From contig JAVVFH010000002.1 of NCBI GenBank assembly GCA_032250585.1, forward strand, positions 1 through 40,396: a DNA stretch of 40,396 bases, written 5' to 3'. The notes under the pieces are model-generated. The model saw only the letters and a program-made list of their open reading frames with translations. It made no database searches and was not told the origin of the DNA. A program made the translations under genes and the position numbers. Shown piece by piece: positions 8,908-17,304 of the stretch; position 1 is the first letter of the stretch; each line of letters opens with the position of its first letter. Source of the DNA: JAVVFH01 sp032250585 (GTDB lineage Bacteria; Pseudomonadota; Gammaproteobacteria; Xanthomonadales; SZUA-36).

Positions 8908-9794
8908 ATCCCGTCCGACGGATCGCCCTGCTTGGATTTGGCGAGGTCGGCCAGCGGCTCGCCTGCGATCTGCGCCACCGAACGAACGCAAACCTGTTCG
9001 CCTATGACCCCAAATTTGAAGCCCCAGGCAGCACGCCCAAACGGGCGCTGGGCCGGCTCGCCTTTGTGCGGGCGACCGACACGGCCCGCGACGCGGCAGC
9101 CGGCAGCGACCTCATCATCTCGGCCGTAACCGCCGCGGAGGCCGTGGCGGCGGCCCGTTCGGTGGTCGGCACGCTGAACGGCGATGCCTGTTTCCTCGAT
9201 CTCAATTCGATAGCCCCGACCACCCGTGAGCTGGCCTCCTCCGTCATCGAGGGCGCCGGAGGCTGCTACGTGGAAGCTGCGGTCATGTCCGCGATTGACC
9301 CGCGCGGCATCGAGTCGCCGATGCTGCTCGGCGGTCGCTTTGCCGAATCCCGTCTCGATTTCCTGCAAAGCCTCGGTTTCACGGGCGCGAGCTTCTGTTC
9401 CGGCCAGCTCGGCCAGGCCTCCGCAACCAAGATGTGCCGCAGCATCCTGGTAAAGGGTCTTGAAGCGCTGCTCACCGAAGCGTTGCTCACCGCGCGCCAC
9501 TTCGATGTCGGAGAGGCCGTGCTCGACTCTCTCCAGGACCTGCTTCCCGCTGAAGACTGGCCGGGCCGGGCGAAATACATGATCGCGCGCAGCGTGGAGC
9601 ACGGTATCCGTCGCGCGGAAGAAATGCGGGAAGTGGTGCGCACCGTCAGCGCCGCGGGCATCGAACCACTGATGAGCCGGGCTTGCACGGAGCGACAATC
9701 GTGGGCGGCTTCGTTTCCCAGCGCCCTCGACCAGGCCAGCCTAGACGCGATGCTCGACGACATCTCCCAACAACTCGGTCAGGAAGCACGATGA
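8904..9794 (+). CDS. NAD(P)-dependent oxidoreductase, 6-phosphogluconate/3-hydroxyisobutyrate dehydrogenase-like
   Basis: A 296-residue protein with an N-terminal Rossmann domain (ALLGFGEVGQRLA) and a C-terminal helical domain of the DUF1932 type. The stretch ASATKMCRS corresponds to the catalytic-lysine helix of beta-hydroxyacid dehydrogenases. The preferred start is the GTG at 8904, which overlaps the ligU stop as GTGA; an in-frame GTG at 8892 would add four residues. It sits inside the lig operon but no step of the known 4,5-cleavage pathway needs a second dehydrogenase. It may act on a pathway side product or a related tricarboxylate, which is an inference. Exact substrate unknown. Confidence 0.85.
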   Translation: MNPVRRIALLGFGEVGQRLACDLRHRTNANLFAYDPKFEAPGSTPKRALGRLAFVRATDTARDAAAGSDLIISAVTAAEAVAAARSVVGTLNGDACFLDLNSIAPTTRELASSVIEGAGGCYVEAAVMSAIDPRGIESPMLLGGRFAESRLDFLQSLGFTGASFCSGQLGQASATKMCRSILVKGLEALLTEALLTARHFDVGEAVLDSLQDLLPAEDWPGRAKYMIARSVEHGIRRAEEMREVVRTVSAAGIEPLMSRACTERQSWAASFPSALDQASLDAMLDDISQQLGQEAR

Positions 9795-9816
9795 TTTCAA
9801 CCGGTGAGGAAACGCG

Positions 9817-10842
9817 ATGCTGATCATCGATTGCCACGGTCACTACACCACGGCTCCTGAGCCGCACCAGGTGTTTCGCGAGCAGCAGCTCAGGCACTTC
9901 AGGGATCCTTCCGCTCCGCCGCCGAAGCCGGCCGCGATCAGCGACGACGAGATCAGGGCAACGATCGAGGCCAACCAGCTCAGGCTGCAACGCGAGCGCG
10001 GCGCCGACCTGACTCTCTTTTCGCCGCGCGCGTCGGCCATGGCGCACCACCTGGGGGACGCCGCAGTCTCGCAGGCCTGGTCGCGGGCCTGCAACGACTT
10101 GATTGCACGGGTGGTGGAACTGTATCCGGAGAATTTCGTCGGTGTCTGCCAGCTGCCGCAGTCACCCGGCGTGCCGATCGAGCATTCGATCGCCGAACTG
10201 GAGCGCTGCGTCGTCGACCTGGGCTTCGTCGGGTGTAACCTGAATCCCGACCCGTCCGGCGGACACTGGAACAGCAAGCCGCTCATCGACCGCTCGTGGT
10301 ACCCCTTCTTCGAGAAGCTGGTGGAGCTGGACGTGCCGGCGATGGTCCACGTTTCCAGTTGCTGCAACGAGAACTTTCACGCGACCGGTGCACATTACAT
10401 CAACGCCGACACGACCGCGTTCATGCAATTCATCCAGGGCGACCTGTTCGGCGACTTCCCGAATCTCCGCTTCGTGATTCCGCACGGCGGCGGTGCGGTC
10501 CCGTACCACTGGGGCCGCTATCGCGGCCTGGCCGACATGCTCAATCGCCCGCCGCTGCATGAGCATGTGATGAAGAACGTGTTCTTCGACACCTGCGTCT
10601 ACCACCAGCCAGGCATTGACCTGCTGTTCGAGGTCATCGCCATCGACAACATCCTGTTCGGCTCGGAGATGGTCGGCGCGGTCCGGGGCATCGATTCCGA
10701 AACCGGGCATTATTTCGACGACACGCGACGGTACATCGATGCGCTCGACCTCGACAACGAATCTCGCCGAAAAGTCTACGAGGGCAATGTACGGCGCGTA
10801 TACCCGCGCCTGGACAAGGCGCTGAGCGAGCGGGGGCTCTGA
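9817..10842 (+). CDS. ligJ: 4-oxalomesaconate hydratase
   Basis: This amidohydrolase-superfamily enzyme adds water to 4-oxalomesaconate to give 4-carboxy-4-hydroxy-2-oxoadipate, the LigK substrate. The 341 residues equal the length I recall for Sphingobium LigJ. Metal-site motifs are visible: IDCHGHY at the N terminus, the MVHVSSCCNENFH segment, IPHGGGAVPYHWGRYRG, and FGSEMVGAVRGID near the C terminus. GAGGAA precedes the ATG. The gene lies 22 bases after the oxidoreductase and 26 bases before ligI. Confidence 0.93.
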   Translation: MLIIDCHGHYTTAPEPHQVFREQQLRHFRDPSAPPPKPAAISDDEIRATIEANQLRLQRERGADLTLFSPRASAMAHHLGDAAVSQAWSRACNDLIARVVELYPENFVGVCQLPQSPGVPIEHSIAELERCVVDLGFVGCNLNPDPSGGHWNSKPLIDRSWYPFFEKLVELDVPAMVHVSSCCNENFHATGAHYINADTTAFMQFIQGDLFGDFPNLRFVIPHGGGAVPYHWGRYRGLADMLNRPPLHEHVMKNVFFDTCVYHQPGIDLLFEVIAIDNILFGSEMVGAVRGIDSETGHYFDDTRRYIDALDLDNESRRKVYEGNVRRVYPRLDKALSERGL

Positions 10843-10868
10843 TCGCGTTGGCAACCGGGACTTTTATC

Positions 10869-11753
10869 ATGGACCCCGGCTGGCGGTGCTTCGATCCAAA
10901 GCCGTCAAAGCCGGTATACGCTCCGCCGCCCGGCGCAGTCGACGCACACTGCCATGTGTTCGGACCCGCCGCCCAATTCCCCTACGGACCCAAGCGCAGG
11001 TACACGCCCTGCGATGCGCCCAAGGAAAAGCTCTGGCAACTGCGCGACTTCCTGGGCTTCGAGCGCAATGTGCTCGTGCAGGCCACCTGCCACGGAACCG
11101 ACAACCGCGCGCTGGTCGATGCCCTGCGCGATGCCGGTGGCCGGGCGCGGGGCGTCGCCACCGTCGCGCCGGATGTCGCCGACGAAGAGCTGGAGGCGCT
11201 CCACGAGGCCGGTGTCCGCGCCATCCGCTTCAACTTCGTACGGCGGCTGGCCGACTGGCAGGAACCCCTCAAGCTAAGGCCGCTGATCGAGCGGCTGGCG
11301 CCAATGGGCTGGCACGTCGTGATCTACTTCGAGGCGGCCGATCTGCCCGACCTCTACGGCTTCATCGCGGAACTCCCGGTCGTGGTCGTCGTCGATCACA
11401 TGGGCCGCCCGGATGTCACCCGCGATGTCGATGGGCCGGATTTTGGGCTGTTCCAGCGTCTGCTCCACGAACACGGCCACGTCTGGACCAAAGTCAGCTG
11501 CCCCGAACGGCTGTCGGCCAGCGGCCCACCGGGGTATGACGACGTGCTGCCGTTTTCGCGCCGGCTGGTGGAACGGTTTCCCGACCGGGTTTTGTGGGGA
11601 ACCGACTGGCCGCACCCGAACATGAAGAGCCACATGCCGGACGACGGCAAGCTGGTCGACATGATTCCGCGAATTGCGCCGCATCCCTTGCAGCAGCGGA
11701 AACTTCTCGTGGACAACCCGATGCGGCTCTACTGGAACACGACAGGAGGCTGA
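10869..11753 (+). CDS. ligI: 2-pyrone-4,6-dicarboxylate lactonase
   Basis: This enzyme hydrolyses 2-pyrone-4,6-dicarboxylate to 4-oxalomesaconate. The protein is 294 residues from the ATG used here, close to known LigI proteins and similar along its length. Key motifs are GAVDAHCHVFGP (metal/substrate histidines), VQATCHGTDN, IRFNFVRRL, VVDHMGRPD, and GTDWPHPNM with the catalytic aspartate. The ATG at 10869 has GGGA eight bases upstream; a TTG at 10848 would add seven residues and has poorer ribosome-binding context. It is followed by ligA after two bases. Confidence 0.94.
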   Translation: MDPGWRCFDPKPSKPVYAPPPGAVDAHCHVFGPAAQFPYGPKRRYTPCDAPKEKLWQLRDFLGFERNVLVQATCHGTDNRALVDALRDAGGRARGVATVAPDVADEELEALHEAGVRAIRFNFVRRLADWQEPLKLRPLIERLAPMGWHVVIYFEAADLPDLYGFIAELPVVVVVDHMGRPDVTRDVDGPDFGLFQRLLHEHGHVWTKVSCPERLSASGPPGYDDVLPFSRRLVERFPDRVLWGTDWPHPNMKSHMPDDGKLVDMIPRIAPHPLQQRKLLVDNPMRLYWNTTGG

Positions 11754-11755
11754 CC

Positions 11756-12157
11756 ATGGCCCTCGACAAACCCTACGCCGACATACCCGGCACCGTGATC
11801 TTCGACGCCGACATGGCGCGGATCGGTTATCACCTGAACCAGTTTTGCATGTCGCTGATGAAAGCGGAGAACCGCGAGCGCTTCAAGGCCGACGAGCGTG
11901 CCTACCTCGACCAGTGGGCCATGAGCGAGGAGCAGAAACAGGCCGTGCTGGACCGTGACTACAACCGCATGCTGGTGCTGGGCGGCAACATTTACTTCCT
12001 GGCCAAGATCTTCTCCACCGACGGACTCAGCTTCCAGCACGCGGCCGCGACCATGACGGGCATGAGCCAGGAGGAATACGCTGCGATGATGCTCAAAGGC
12101 GGCCGCAGGCCGGAACACATTCCCGACAACGAGGAGCAGTCAGATGGCGAGAATTAG
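11756..12157 (+). CDS. ligA: Protocatechuate 4,5-dioxygenase, alpha subunit
   Basis: The small subunit of the extradiol dioxygenase that opens the protocatechuate ring. The 133 residues show the family's helical sequence GYHLNQFCMSLMKAENRERF, then DYNRMLVLGGNIYFLAKI and the MTGMSQEEYAAMML.GGR C terminus. The ATG follows the ligI stop by two bases and is preceded by AGGAGG. The same frame is open further upstream, but that part lies inside ligI. Its last 14 bases overlap ligB, which suggests translational coupling of the two subunits. Confidence 0.95.
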   Translation: MALDKPYADIPGTVIFDADMARIGYHLNQFCMSLMKAENRERFKADERAYLDQWAMSEEQKQAVLDRDYNRMLVLGGNIYFLAKIFSTDGLSFQHAAATMTGMSQEEYAAMMLKGGRRPEHIPDNEEQSDGEN

Positions 12158-12986
12158 TGCCGGTGTCGCCACCTCCCACGTGCCGGCCATCGGCGCCGCG
12201 ATCGATCTCGGAAAAACGCGGGAACCTTACTGGGCGCCGGTCTTCGCCGGCTACGATTTCTCCAGGCGCTGGATCGCCGAGCACACGCCCGATGTGATCT
12301 TCCTCGTCTACAACGATCACGCCTCGGCGTTCAGCCTCGACTTCGTCCCAACCTTCGCGATCGGTTGCGCGGCGGAATTCGCGCCTGCCGATGAAGGCTG
12401 GGGCCCGCGGCCGGTTCCGGTTGTGCAGGGCCATCCCGAGCTGGCCACGCATATCGCCCAGTCGGTCATCCAGGACGACTTCGACCTCACCGTCGTAAAC
12501 CGCATGGATGTGGACCACGGCCTCACGGTGCCGCTGTCGCTGATGTTCGGCCAACCCGATGCATGGCCGTGCCGCGTCATTCCTTTCGCGGTCAACGTTG
12601 TGCTCTACCCGCCACCGGCCGGGCGGCGCTGCTACCACATCGGACAGGCGATCCGCAGCGCTGTCCATAGCTTCGACGGGGATTTGAACGTGCAGGTCTG
12701 GGGCACCGGGGGCATGAGCCACCAGCTCCAGGGGCCACGCGCCGGCCTGATCAACCGGGAATTCGACCTTGAATTCCTCGACCGGCTGGTCGACGATGCC
12801 GAAGGTCTGTCGCGTATCGCGCATCTGGACTACGTGCGCAAAGCCGGCTCGGAAGGCATCGAGCTGGTCATGTGGCTGATCATGCGCGGTGCACTCGACA
12901 AGTACGTCCGTGAACGGCACCGCTTTTACCACGTACCGGCATCCAATACCGCGGTCGGTCACGTCATTCTCGAAAACGAACCCTGA
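12144..12986 (+). CDS. ligB: Protocatechuate 4,5-dioxygenase, beta subunit
   Basis: The catalytic Fe(II) subunit converts protocatechuate plus O2 to 4-carboxy-2-hydroxymuconate-6-semialdehyde. In this 280-residue protein the expected ligands are present: His12 (TSHVP), His59 (YNDHA) and Glu240 (GSEGIE). They correspond to His12, His61 and Glu242 of Sphingobium LigB. The acid/base histidine is at 193 (GGMSHQL). The MWLIMRGAL segment near the end is also characteristic. The gene overlaps ligA by 14 bases and is followed by ligC after 28 bases. Confidence 0.96.
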   Translation: MARISAGVATSHVPAIGAAIDLGKTREPYWAPVFAGYDFSRRWIAEHTPDVIFLVYNDHASAFSLDFVPTFAIGCAAEFAPADEGWGPRPVPVVQGHPELATHIAQSVIQDDFDLTVVNRMDVDHGLTVPLSLMFGQPDAWPCRVIPFAVNVVLYPPPAGRRCYHIGQAIRSAVHSFDGDLNVQVWGTGGMSHQLQGPRAGLINREFDLEFLDRLVDDAEGLSRIAHLDYVRKAGSEGIELVMWLIMRGALDKYVRERHRFYHVPASNTAVGHVILENEP

Positions 12987-13014
12987 AATACAAGCGATAG
13001 GAGGTGCTCTTTAC

Positions 13015-13965
13015 ATGAACGTCATACTCGCAGGCGCCGGCGCGTTCGGCATGAAACACCTGGATGCCATCGACAAGATCGATGGCGTTGCGGTCACCGC
13101 CGTGGTCGGCAGGCAACTCGAGCCCACCCGCGACGTCGCGGACAAGTACGGCATCAAGGATGCGTTCACGGATCTCGGGGAGGCATTGGAAAAAAACGCT
13201 GCGGAAGCCGTGATCCTGTGCACGCCGACGCAGCTGCACGCGGAACAGGCCATCCAGTGTCTGCGCGCGGGCCGGCATGTCGAAGTCGAGATTCCACTTG
13301 CGGATTCATTGCAGGACGCGCAGGCGGTGCTGGAGGTGCAACAAAACACAGGCCTGGTGTGCATGGCCGGACACACGCGCCGTTTCAACCCTTCGCACCA
13401 GTGGGTGCACCGGCGCATCCGGGCAGGCGAGCTGGCGATCCAGCAGATGGACGTGCAAACCTATTTCTTCCGCCGCAGCAACACCAACGCGCTGGGCCAG
13501 CCGCGCTCATGGACCGACCACCTGCTGTGGCATCACGCCGCCCACACGGTGGACCTGTTCCAGTACCAGACCGGCGACAAGGTCATCCAGGCCAACGCCG
13601 TCCAGGGGCCGATGCATCCCGAGCTCGGCATCGCCATGGACATGTCGATCCAGCTCAAGACCACAGGTGGCGCGATCCTGACGCTGTCGCTGTCATTCAA
13701 CAACGACGGCCCGCTCGGCACCTTCTTTCGTTACATCTGCGACAATGGCACCTACATCGCGCGCTACGACGACCTGATCGACGGTCGCGATCAGCCGATC
13801 GACGTGTCCAAAGTCGATGTGTCGATGAATGGCATCGAACTGCAGGACCGGGAGTTTTTTGCCGCGATCACCGAGGACCGCGAGCCCAACGCGTCGGCAG
13901 CGCAGGTCTTGCCTTGCTACGAAGTACTGCACCAGCTCGAGGAAAAGCTGGCCGCCCAGTCCTGA
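13015..13965 (+). CDS. ligC: 4-carboxy-2-hydroxymuconate-6-semialdehyde dehydrogenase
   Basis: This NAD(P)-dependent enzyme oxidises the ring-cleavage product, as its hemiacetal, to 2-pyrone-4,6-dicarboxylate. It is a Gfo/Idh/MocA-family protein of 316 residues. The Rossmann motif AGAGAFGMKH is at the N terminus, followed by LCTPTQLHAEQA and VEIPLADS, the latter at the position of the family's EKP motif. The C-terminal sheet domain has SWTDHLLWHHAAHTVDL. GAGGTG stands about eight bases before the ATG. It completes the set ligA-B-C-I-U-J-K in one operon. Confidence 0.94.
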   Translation: MNVILAGAGAFGMKHLDAIDKIDGVAVTAVVGRQLEPTRDVADKYGIKDAFTDLGEALEKNAAEAVILCTPTQLHAEQAIQCLRAGRHVEVEIPLADSLQDAQAVLEVQQNTGLVCMAGHTRRFNPSHQWVHRRIRAGELAIQQMDVQTYFFRRSNTNALGQPRSWTDHLLWHHAAHTVDLFQYQTGDKVIQANAVQGPMHPELGIAMDMSIQLKTTGGAILTLSLSFNNDGPLGTFFRYICDNGTYIARYDDLIDGRDQPIDVSKVDVSMNGIELQDREFFAAITEDREPNASAAQVLPCYEVLHQLEEKLAAQS

Positions 13966-13969
13966 GCCG

Positions 13970-14217
13970 ATGACCCTGGGGGTTCGCCGCATCGGAGATT
14001 TCGAGGCGCCGGCAATCGGGCTGGGGTGCATGAACCTGTCGCATGCCTACGGAACGCCGCCTTCTGTCGAGAGCGCCGAGCGTTTGCTGCTTCGCGCGCT
14101 GGATTTGGCATCACGCACTTCGACTCGGCGGCACTGTACGGATTCGGACGCAACGAGGAACTGCTCGGCCGTTTACAGGCTGGCTTCGGTTCGATCGCCG
14201 AAGAGGTCGCAGTCTGA
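13970..14217 (+). pseudogene. Aldo/keto reductase remnant (frameshifted and truncated)
   Basis: The first frame begins MTLGVRRIGDFEAPAIGLGC and runs to LLLRALDL, the usual N terminus of an aldo/keto reductase. At about 14108 the homology jumps to another frame reading GITHFDSAALYGFGRNEELLGRL, which includes the family's catalytic-site aspartate and tyrosine. A single missing G explains the shift. The second frame stops at 14217 after AEEVAV, so only about the first quarter of a normal 300-residue enzyme remains. It starts five bases after the ligC stop, so it was probably the last gene of the lig operon. The 177 bases between it and the next gene hold nothing I recognise. Confidence 0.75.
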
Positions 14218-14394
14218 CGGAGCGCTGGTCGAGCCTCGCGGCGGAGCAGATGCGCAACCCGCTGCTGCAGGCCACTTGCCGCTTGAGACCGGATGGCGTA
14301 AAAGAAGGACGGGATAAGGTTGCAATGTTCAAGCTGCTTTGTATCGAACTGTCGACAAGTCATTCTGGGCCCAGCGCCCAACGGATAAACGCAA

Positions 14395-16131
14395 ATGAAA
14401 CCCCGCACACTGGATTTTGATTTTCTGCGCAGCCAGGTGGTCGGCGCCGACGCCACCGTCAGCACGCCGTTTGGCGACCGCCTGATGGTCTACGCCGACT
14501 ACACGGCCTCGGGCCGCTGCCTGGGCCTGATCGAGCGCTACATCCAGAACCTGCAGCGCATCTACGCCAACACACACACCGAGGATGACATCAGCGGGCG
14601 CTCGATGAGTCACCTGCTGGAACAGGCCGAGTCGTCGATCAAGCGTTCCGTCAATGCCGGGCCCGATGGGCGCATCGTCTGCATCGGCACCGGCGCGACG
14701 GGCGCCATCGACAAGCTGCAGCAGATCATCGGCATCGCCCTGCCGCCCGCAACCCGCTCCAACCTGACGCGAATGATGCAAGAGGCGCTGGGCGCCGAGG
14801 CCCATGCGCAGTTCACCGAGTACCTGCGCCAGCGCCAGCCGGTGGTCTTCGTCGGGCCGTACGAGCACCATTCCAACGAGATTTCCTGGCGCGCGAATCT
14901 GGCCACCGTGGTCGAGGTCAGGCTGAGTGCTGACGGCAGCATTGACCTGGATCACCTCGAGGCCCTGCTGCAGGACCCCGCCTACCGGGACCGGGTGCGC
15001 ATCGGCTCTTTCTCGGCCGCCTCCAACGTGACCGGGCGGCTCACCCCCACCCACCGCATCGCCGCGCTGCTGCACCGCCACGGCGCTCTGGCCTGCTTCG
15101 ACTACGCGGCCAGCGCGCCCTACGTGAAGATCGACATGAACCCGCTGGCAGATCAATGGGATGGCGACGCCTCGCTGGACGCGGTGTTCATCTCGCCGCA
15201 CAAGTTTCTCGGCGGGCCGGGCGCCAGCGGGGTGCTGGTGTTCAACAAGCGACTCTACCACCCCGAACTGCCGCCGACCGTCAGTGCCGGCGGCACGGTC
15301 GACTACGTCGGCCCCGACAGCGCGGACTTCATCGTCGACATCGAAGAGCGCGAAAAAGCCGGCACGCCGGGGGTGCTGCAGACCCTGAAGGCGGGCCTGG
15401 CCTTTCAACTCAAGGACCGCATCGGCGTGGAAGCCATCGAACGGCGCGAGCGGGAACTGCTGAACAAGACCTTCGAGCGCTGGCGTAGCAACCCCAACAT
15501 CGAAATTCTCGGCAACCCCGATCCGGAACAGCGCATCGCCATCGTGTCCTTCAATCTCAAGGACCACCGCGGACGCTACCTGCATCCGAAGTTCGTGACC
15601 AGCCTGCTGAACGACCTGTTCGGCATCCAGTCGCGCGCCGGCTGCTCCTGCGCGGGACCTTACGGCCACCGACTGCTGAATATCGACCACGACACCTCCG
15701 AACGTTACCGCGAGTGGATCCGTAAGGGCTATTGCGGCATCAAGCCCGGCTGGTGCCGGATCAGCCTGCATTACGTGATGGACGATTTGGAGGCCGATTT
15801 CATCCTCGATGCGATCGATTTTGTGGCCGAACATGGTTACCGCTTTTTGCCGCTGTACAATTTCGACGTGCACACGGGCGCCTGGCAGCACAAGTACGAC
15901 GAAGTGGCGCTGGAAGGCTTTTCGCTGGAAGCCGCGCTGGAATGCTCCGGTTATCACTCGCGCGGGCTGACCGACAGCGAGCGGGAACTGCTCTATCGTT
16001 CCTTTCTGGTCGAGGCCGAGCGCCTGGCCGGGCAGCTGGGGTGCGAGCAGGCGCCGGAGGAACACCGCCTGGACGAGGAGCTTGAGGAGCTCAAATTCTT
16101 CTCGGTTCCCAAGGCCAGCATGGCGCGGTGA
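14395..16131 (+). CDS. PLP-dependent class V aminotransferase / cysteine-desulfurase-like protein
   Basis: A 578-residue fold-type I PLP enzyme resembling cysteine desulfurases and selenocysteine lyases. The PLP lysine is at about 270 in ISPHKFLGGPGASG. The cofactor-binding aspartate is in ACFDYAASAPYVKID, and an EHHSNEISW segment corresponds to the histidine-containing substrate loop. A cysteine loop RAGCSCAGPYG (Cys417, Cys419) lies where desulfurases carry their catalytic cysteine. The chain is well over 100 residues longer than classical NifS/IscS proteins, with a C-terminal extension from about 470 ending in an acidic helix. No sulfur-acceptor gene is adjacent. Function is inferred from fold only; it stands alone with 177 and about 256 bases on either side. 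Confidence 0.85.
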   Translation: MKPRTLDFDFLRSQVVGADATVSTPFGDRLMVYADYTASGRCLGLIERYIQNLQRIYANTHTEDDISGRSMSHLLEQAESSIKRSVNAGPDGRIVCIGTGATGAIDKLQQIIGIALPPATRSNLTRMMQEALGAEAHAQFTEYLRQRQPVVFVGPYEHHSNEISWRANLATVVEVRLSADGSIDLDHLEALLQDPAYRDRVRIGSFSAASNVTGRLTPTHRIAALLHRHGALACFDYAASAPYVKIDMNPLADQWDGDASLDAVFISPHKFLGGPGASGVLVFNKRLYHPELPPTVSAGGTVDYVGPDSADFIVDIEEREKAGTPGVLQTLKAGLAFQLKDRIGVEAIERRERELLNKTFERWRSNPNIEILGNPDPEQRIAIVSFNLKDHRGRYLHPKFVTSLLNDLFGIQSRAGCSCAGPYGHRLLNIDHDTSERYREWIRKGYCGIKPGWCRISLHYVMDDLEADFILDAIDFVAEHGYRFLPLYNFDVHTGAWQHKYDEVALEGFSLEAALECSGYHSRGLTDSERELLYRSFLVEAERLAGQLGCEQAPEEHRLDEELEELKFFSVPKASMAR

Positions 16132-16387
16132 AAGACAGCGAATCGGGCCCCTTCACCGCAGGCGCTCGAGGAAGTCCTGTGCCGGCGCGAAGTCGCCAAC
16201 CGGGTCGACGTCGCGGAACGTTCGCCCATGCGGCTGATCACGCAACCCGGTTCAGCCGGGACACTGCTGAGGAATACTTAAAACGTATATGATGAAGGCT
16301 GTCAGCAGCCGGAAGCCCTTATGCATCGCAGCCAACTCGCCGGATTCATCATCGATTGCCGGACCGAAGAGCTCGACACCGGAACCG

Positions 16388-17119
16388 ATGACATCGAAGC
16401 CCAGCGAGCTGATTTCAGGGAGCGGGCCAATCGCTGGGAATGAGACCATTCCGCGACTGGAACTGCGTTCGGTCTCCAAGTCTTTCCATGACGGCGAGAG
16501 CGATCTGCAGGTCTTGCGCGATATCGACCTGACCCTGAACGCCGGCGACAGCACCGCGTTGCTGGGCGCCAGCGGCTGCGGCAAAAGCACGCTGCTGCAA
16601 ATCGCCGCCGGACTGGAGACGCCGGACTGCGGCGAGGTTCGGGTGCTCGGCAAGCCGTTGCCGTCGATGGGCGAGCGCGAATTGGCCCTACTCAGGCGCC
16701 GTCAACTCGGCTTCGTGTTTCAGCAATTCAACCTGCTGCCGGGCCTCAACGTGCGCGACAACGTATTGTTCCAGCGGCGACTGAACCGCTTGCCGGACGA
16801 AGACGAGTGGATCCGCGAACTGAACTCCGCGCTCGAACTCCAGCCCCTGCTCGAGCGGCCAGTCGAGGTGCTGTCAGGCGGGCAACAGCAGCGAGTCGCC
16901 ATCGCGCGCGCCCTCGCGCACCGACCTGAACTGCTGTTCGCCGACGAACCTACCGGCAACCTGCACGACAGCTTGAGTCGGCAGATCATGAGTTTGCTGG
17001 CACGACTGGTCGAAGAATCCGGCTGCGCCCTGCTGCTGGTGACCCACAATCACGAAATGGCGTCATTTGCGCAGCGCCGCATGAGGCTGGAACAGGCCGT
17101 ACTGCATGCGCTGGACTAG
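16388..17119 (+). CDS. ABC transporter ATP-binding protein, AttE/LolD/MacB type
   Basis: The ATPase of an FtsX-type ABC system. In order it shows Walker A GASGCGKST, the Q-loop FVFQQFNLLPGL, signature LSGGQQQRVAIARAL, Walker B LLFADEPTGNLHD and the switch histidine in VTHNHEM. From the ATG used here it is 243 residues, typical for this group. The frame is open to an ATG at 16289, but that extension is low-complexity and not domain-like. The ribosome-binding context is poor for either start. Partners downstream are a large FtsX-type permease and a lipocalin-like lipoprotein, an arrangement like AttE-AttF-AttG-AttH first named in Agrobacterium. The 256 bases upstream hold only a small CCGGG hairpin at 16246-16260. 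Confidence 0.88.
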   Translation: MTSKPSELISGSGPIAGNETIPRLELRSVSKSFHDGESDLQVLRDIDLTLNAGDSTALLGASGCGKSTLLQIAAGLETPDCGEVRVLGKPLPSMGERELALLRRRQLGFVFQQFNLLPGLNVRDNVLFQRRLNRLPDEDEWIRELNSALELQPLLERPVEVLSGGQQQRVAIARALAHRPELLFADEPTGNLHDSLSRQIMSLLARLVEESGCALLLVTHNHEMASFAQRRMRLEQAVLHALD

Positions 17120-17284
17120 TCCGAACATTGCACGAGTCGGACCCCGCGCTCTTGCCAGGCTTTGGAATCGTAACCGGGATATGAAGTTTCAAGGAAACAT
17201 TCAAAAAGCGGAATTTGTCCCCGAGCCAAGTCCCGGCGTGCCGGGATCAGCCAGGGCCGGGATGCTGGTGCAATGTTCGGGCTA
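17117..17284. repeat. 168-base segment with 17-base inverted ends
   Basis: The left end (17117-17133, containing CCGAACATTGCAC) and right end (17268-17284, containing GTGCAATGTTCGG) are reverse complements at 16 of 17 positions, 13 of them in an unbroken run. The left arm includes the stop codon of the ATPase gene. The interior has no gene but holds a perfect hairpin TCCCGGC-GT-GCCGGGA at 17231-17246. No clear target duplication is visible. It could be a small non-autonomous mobile element, or a long-range stem in the mRNA separating the ATPase and permease genes. Confidence 0.6.
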
Positions 17285-17304
17285 AACGGGCCCGGGAACT
17301 GACG

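Noticed and set aside
14329..16065. 578-codon open frame antisense to the cysteine-desulfurase-like gene
   Set aside because: Mirror frame of a well-supported gene; the translation is low-complexity and Gln/Ala/Val-rich without motifs.
16246..16260. CCCGG-N5-CCGGG hairpin before the ABC ATPase as a terminator
   Set aside because: Stem of only five pairs and no T run after it.
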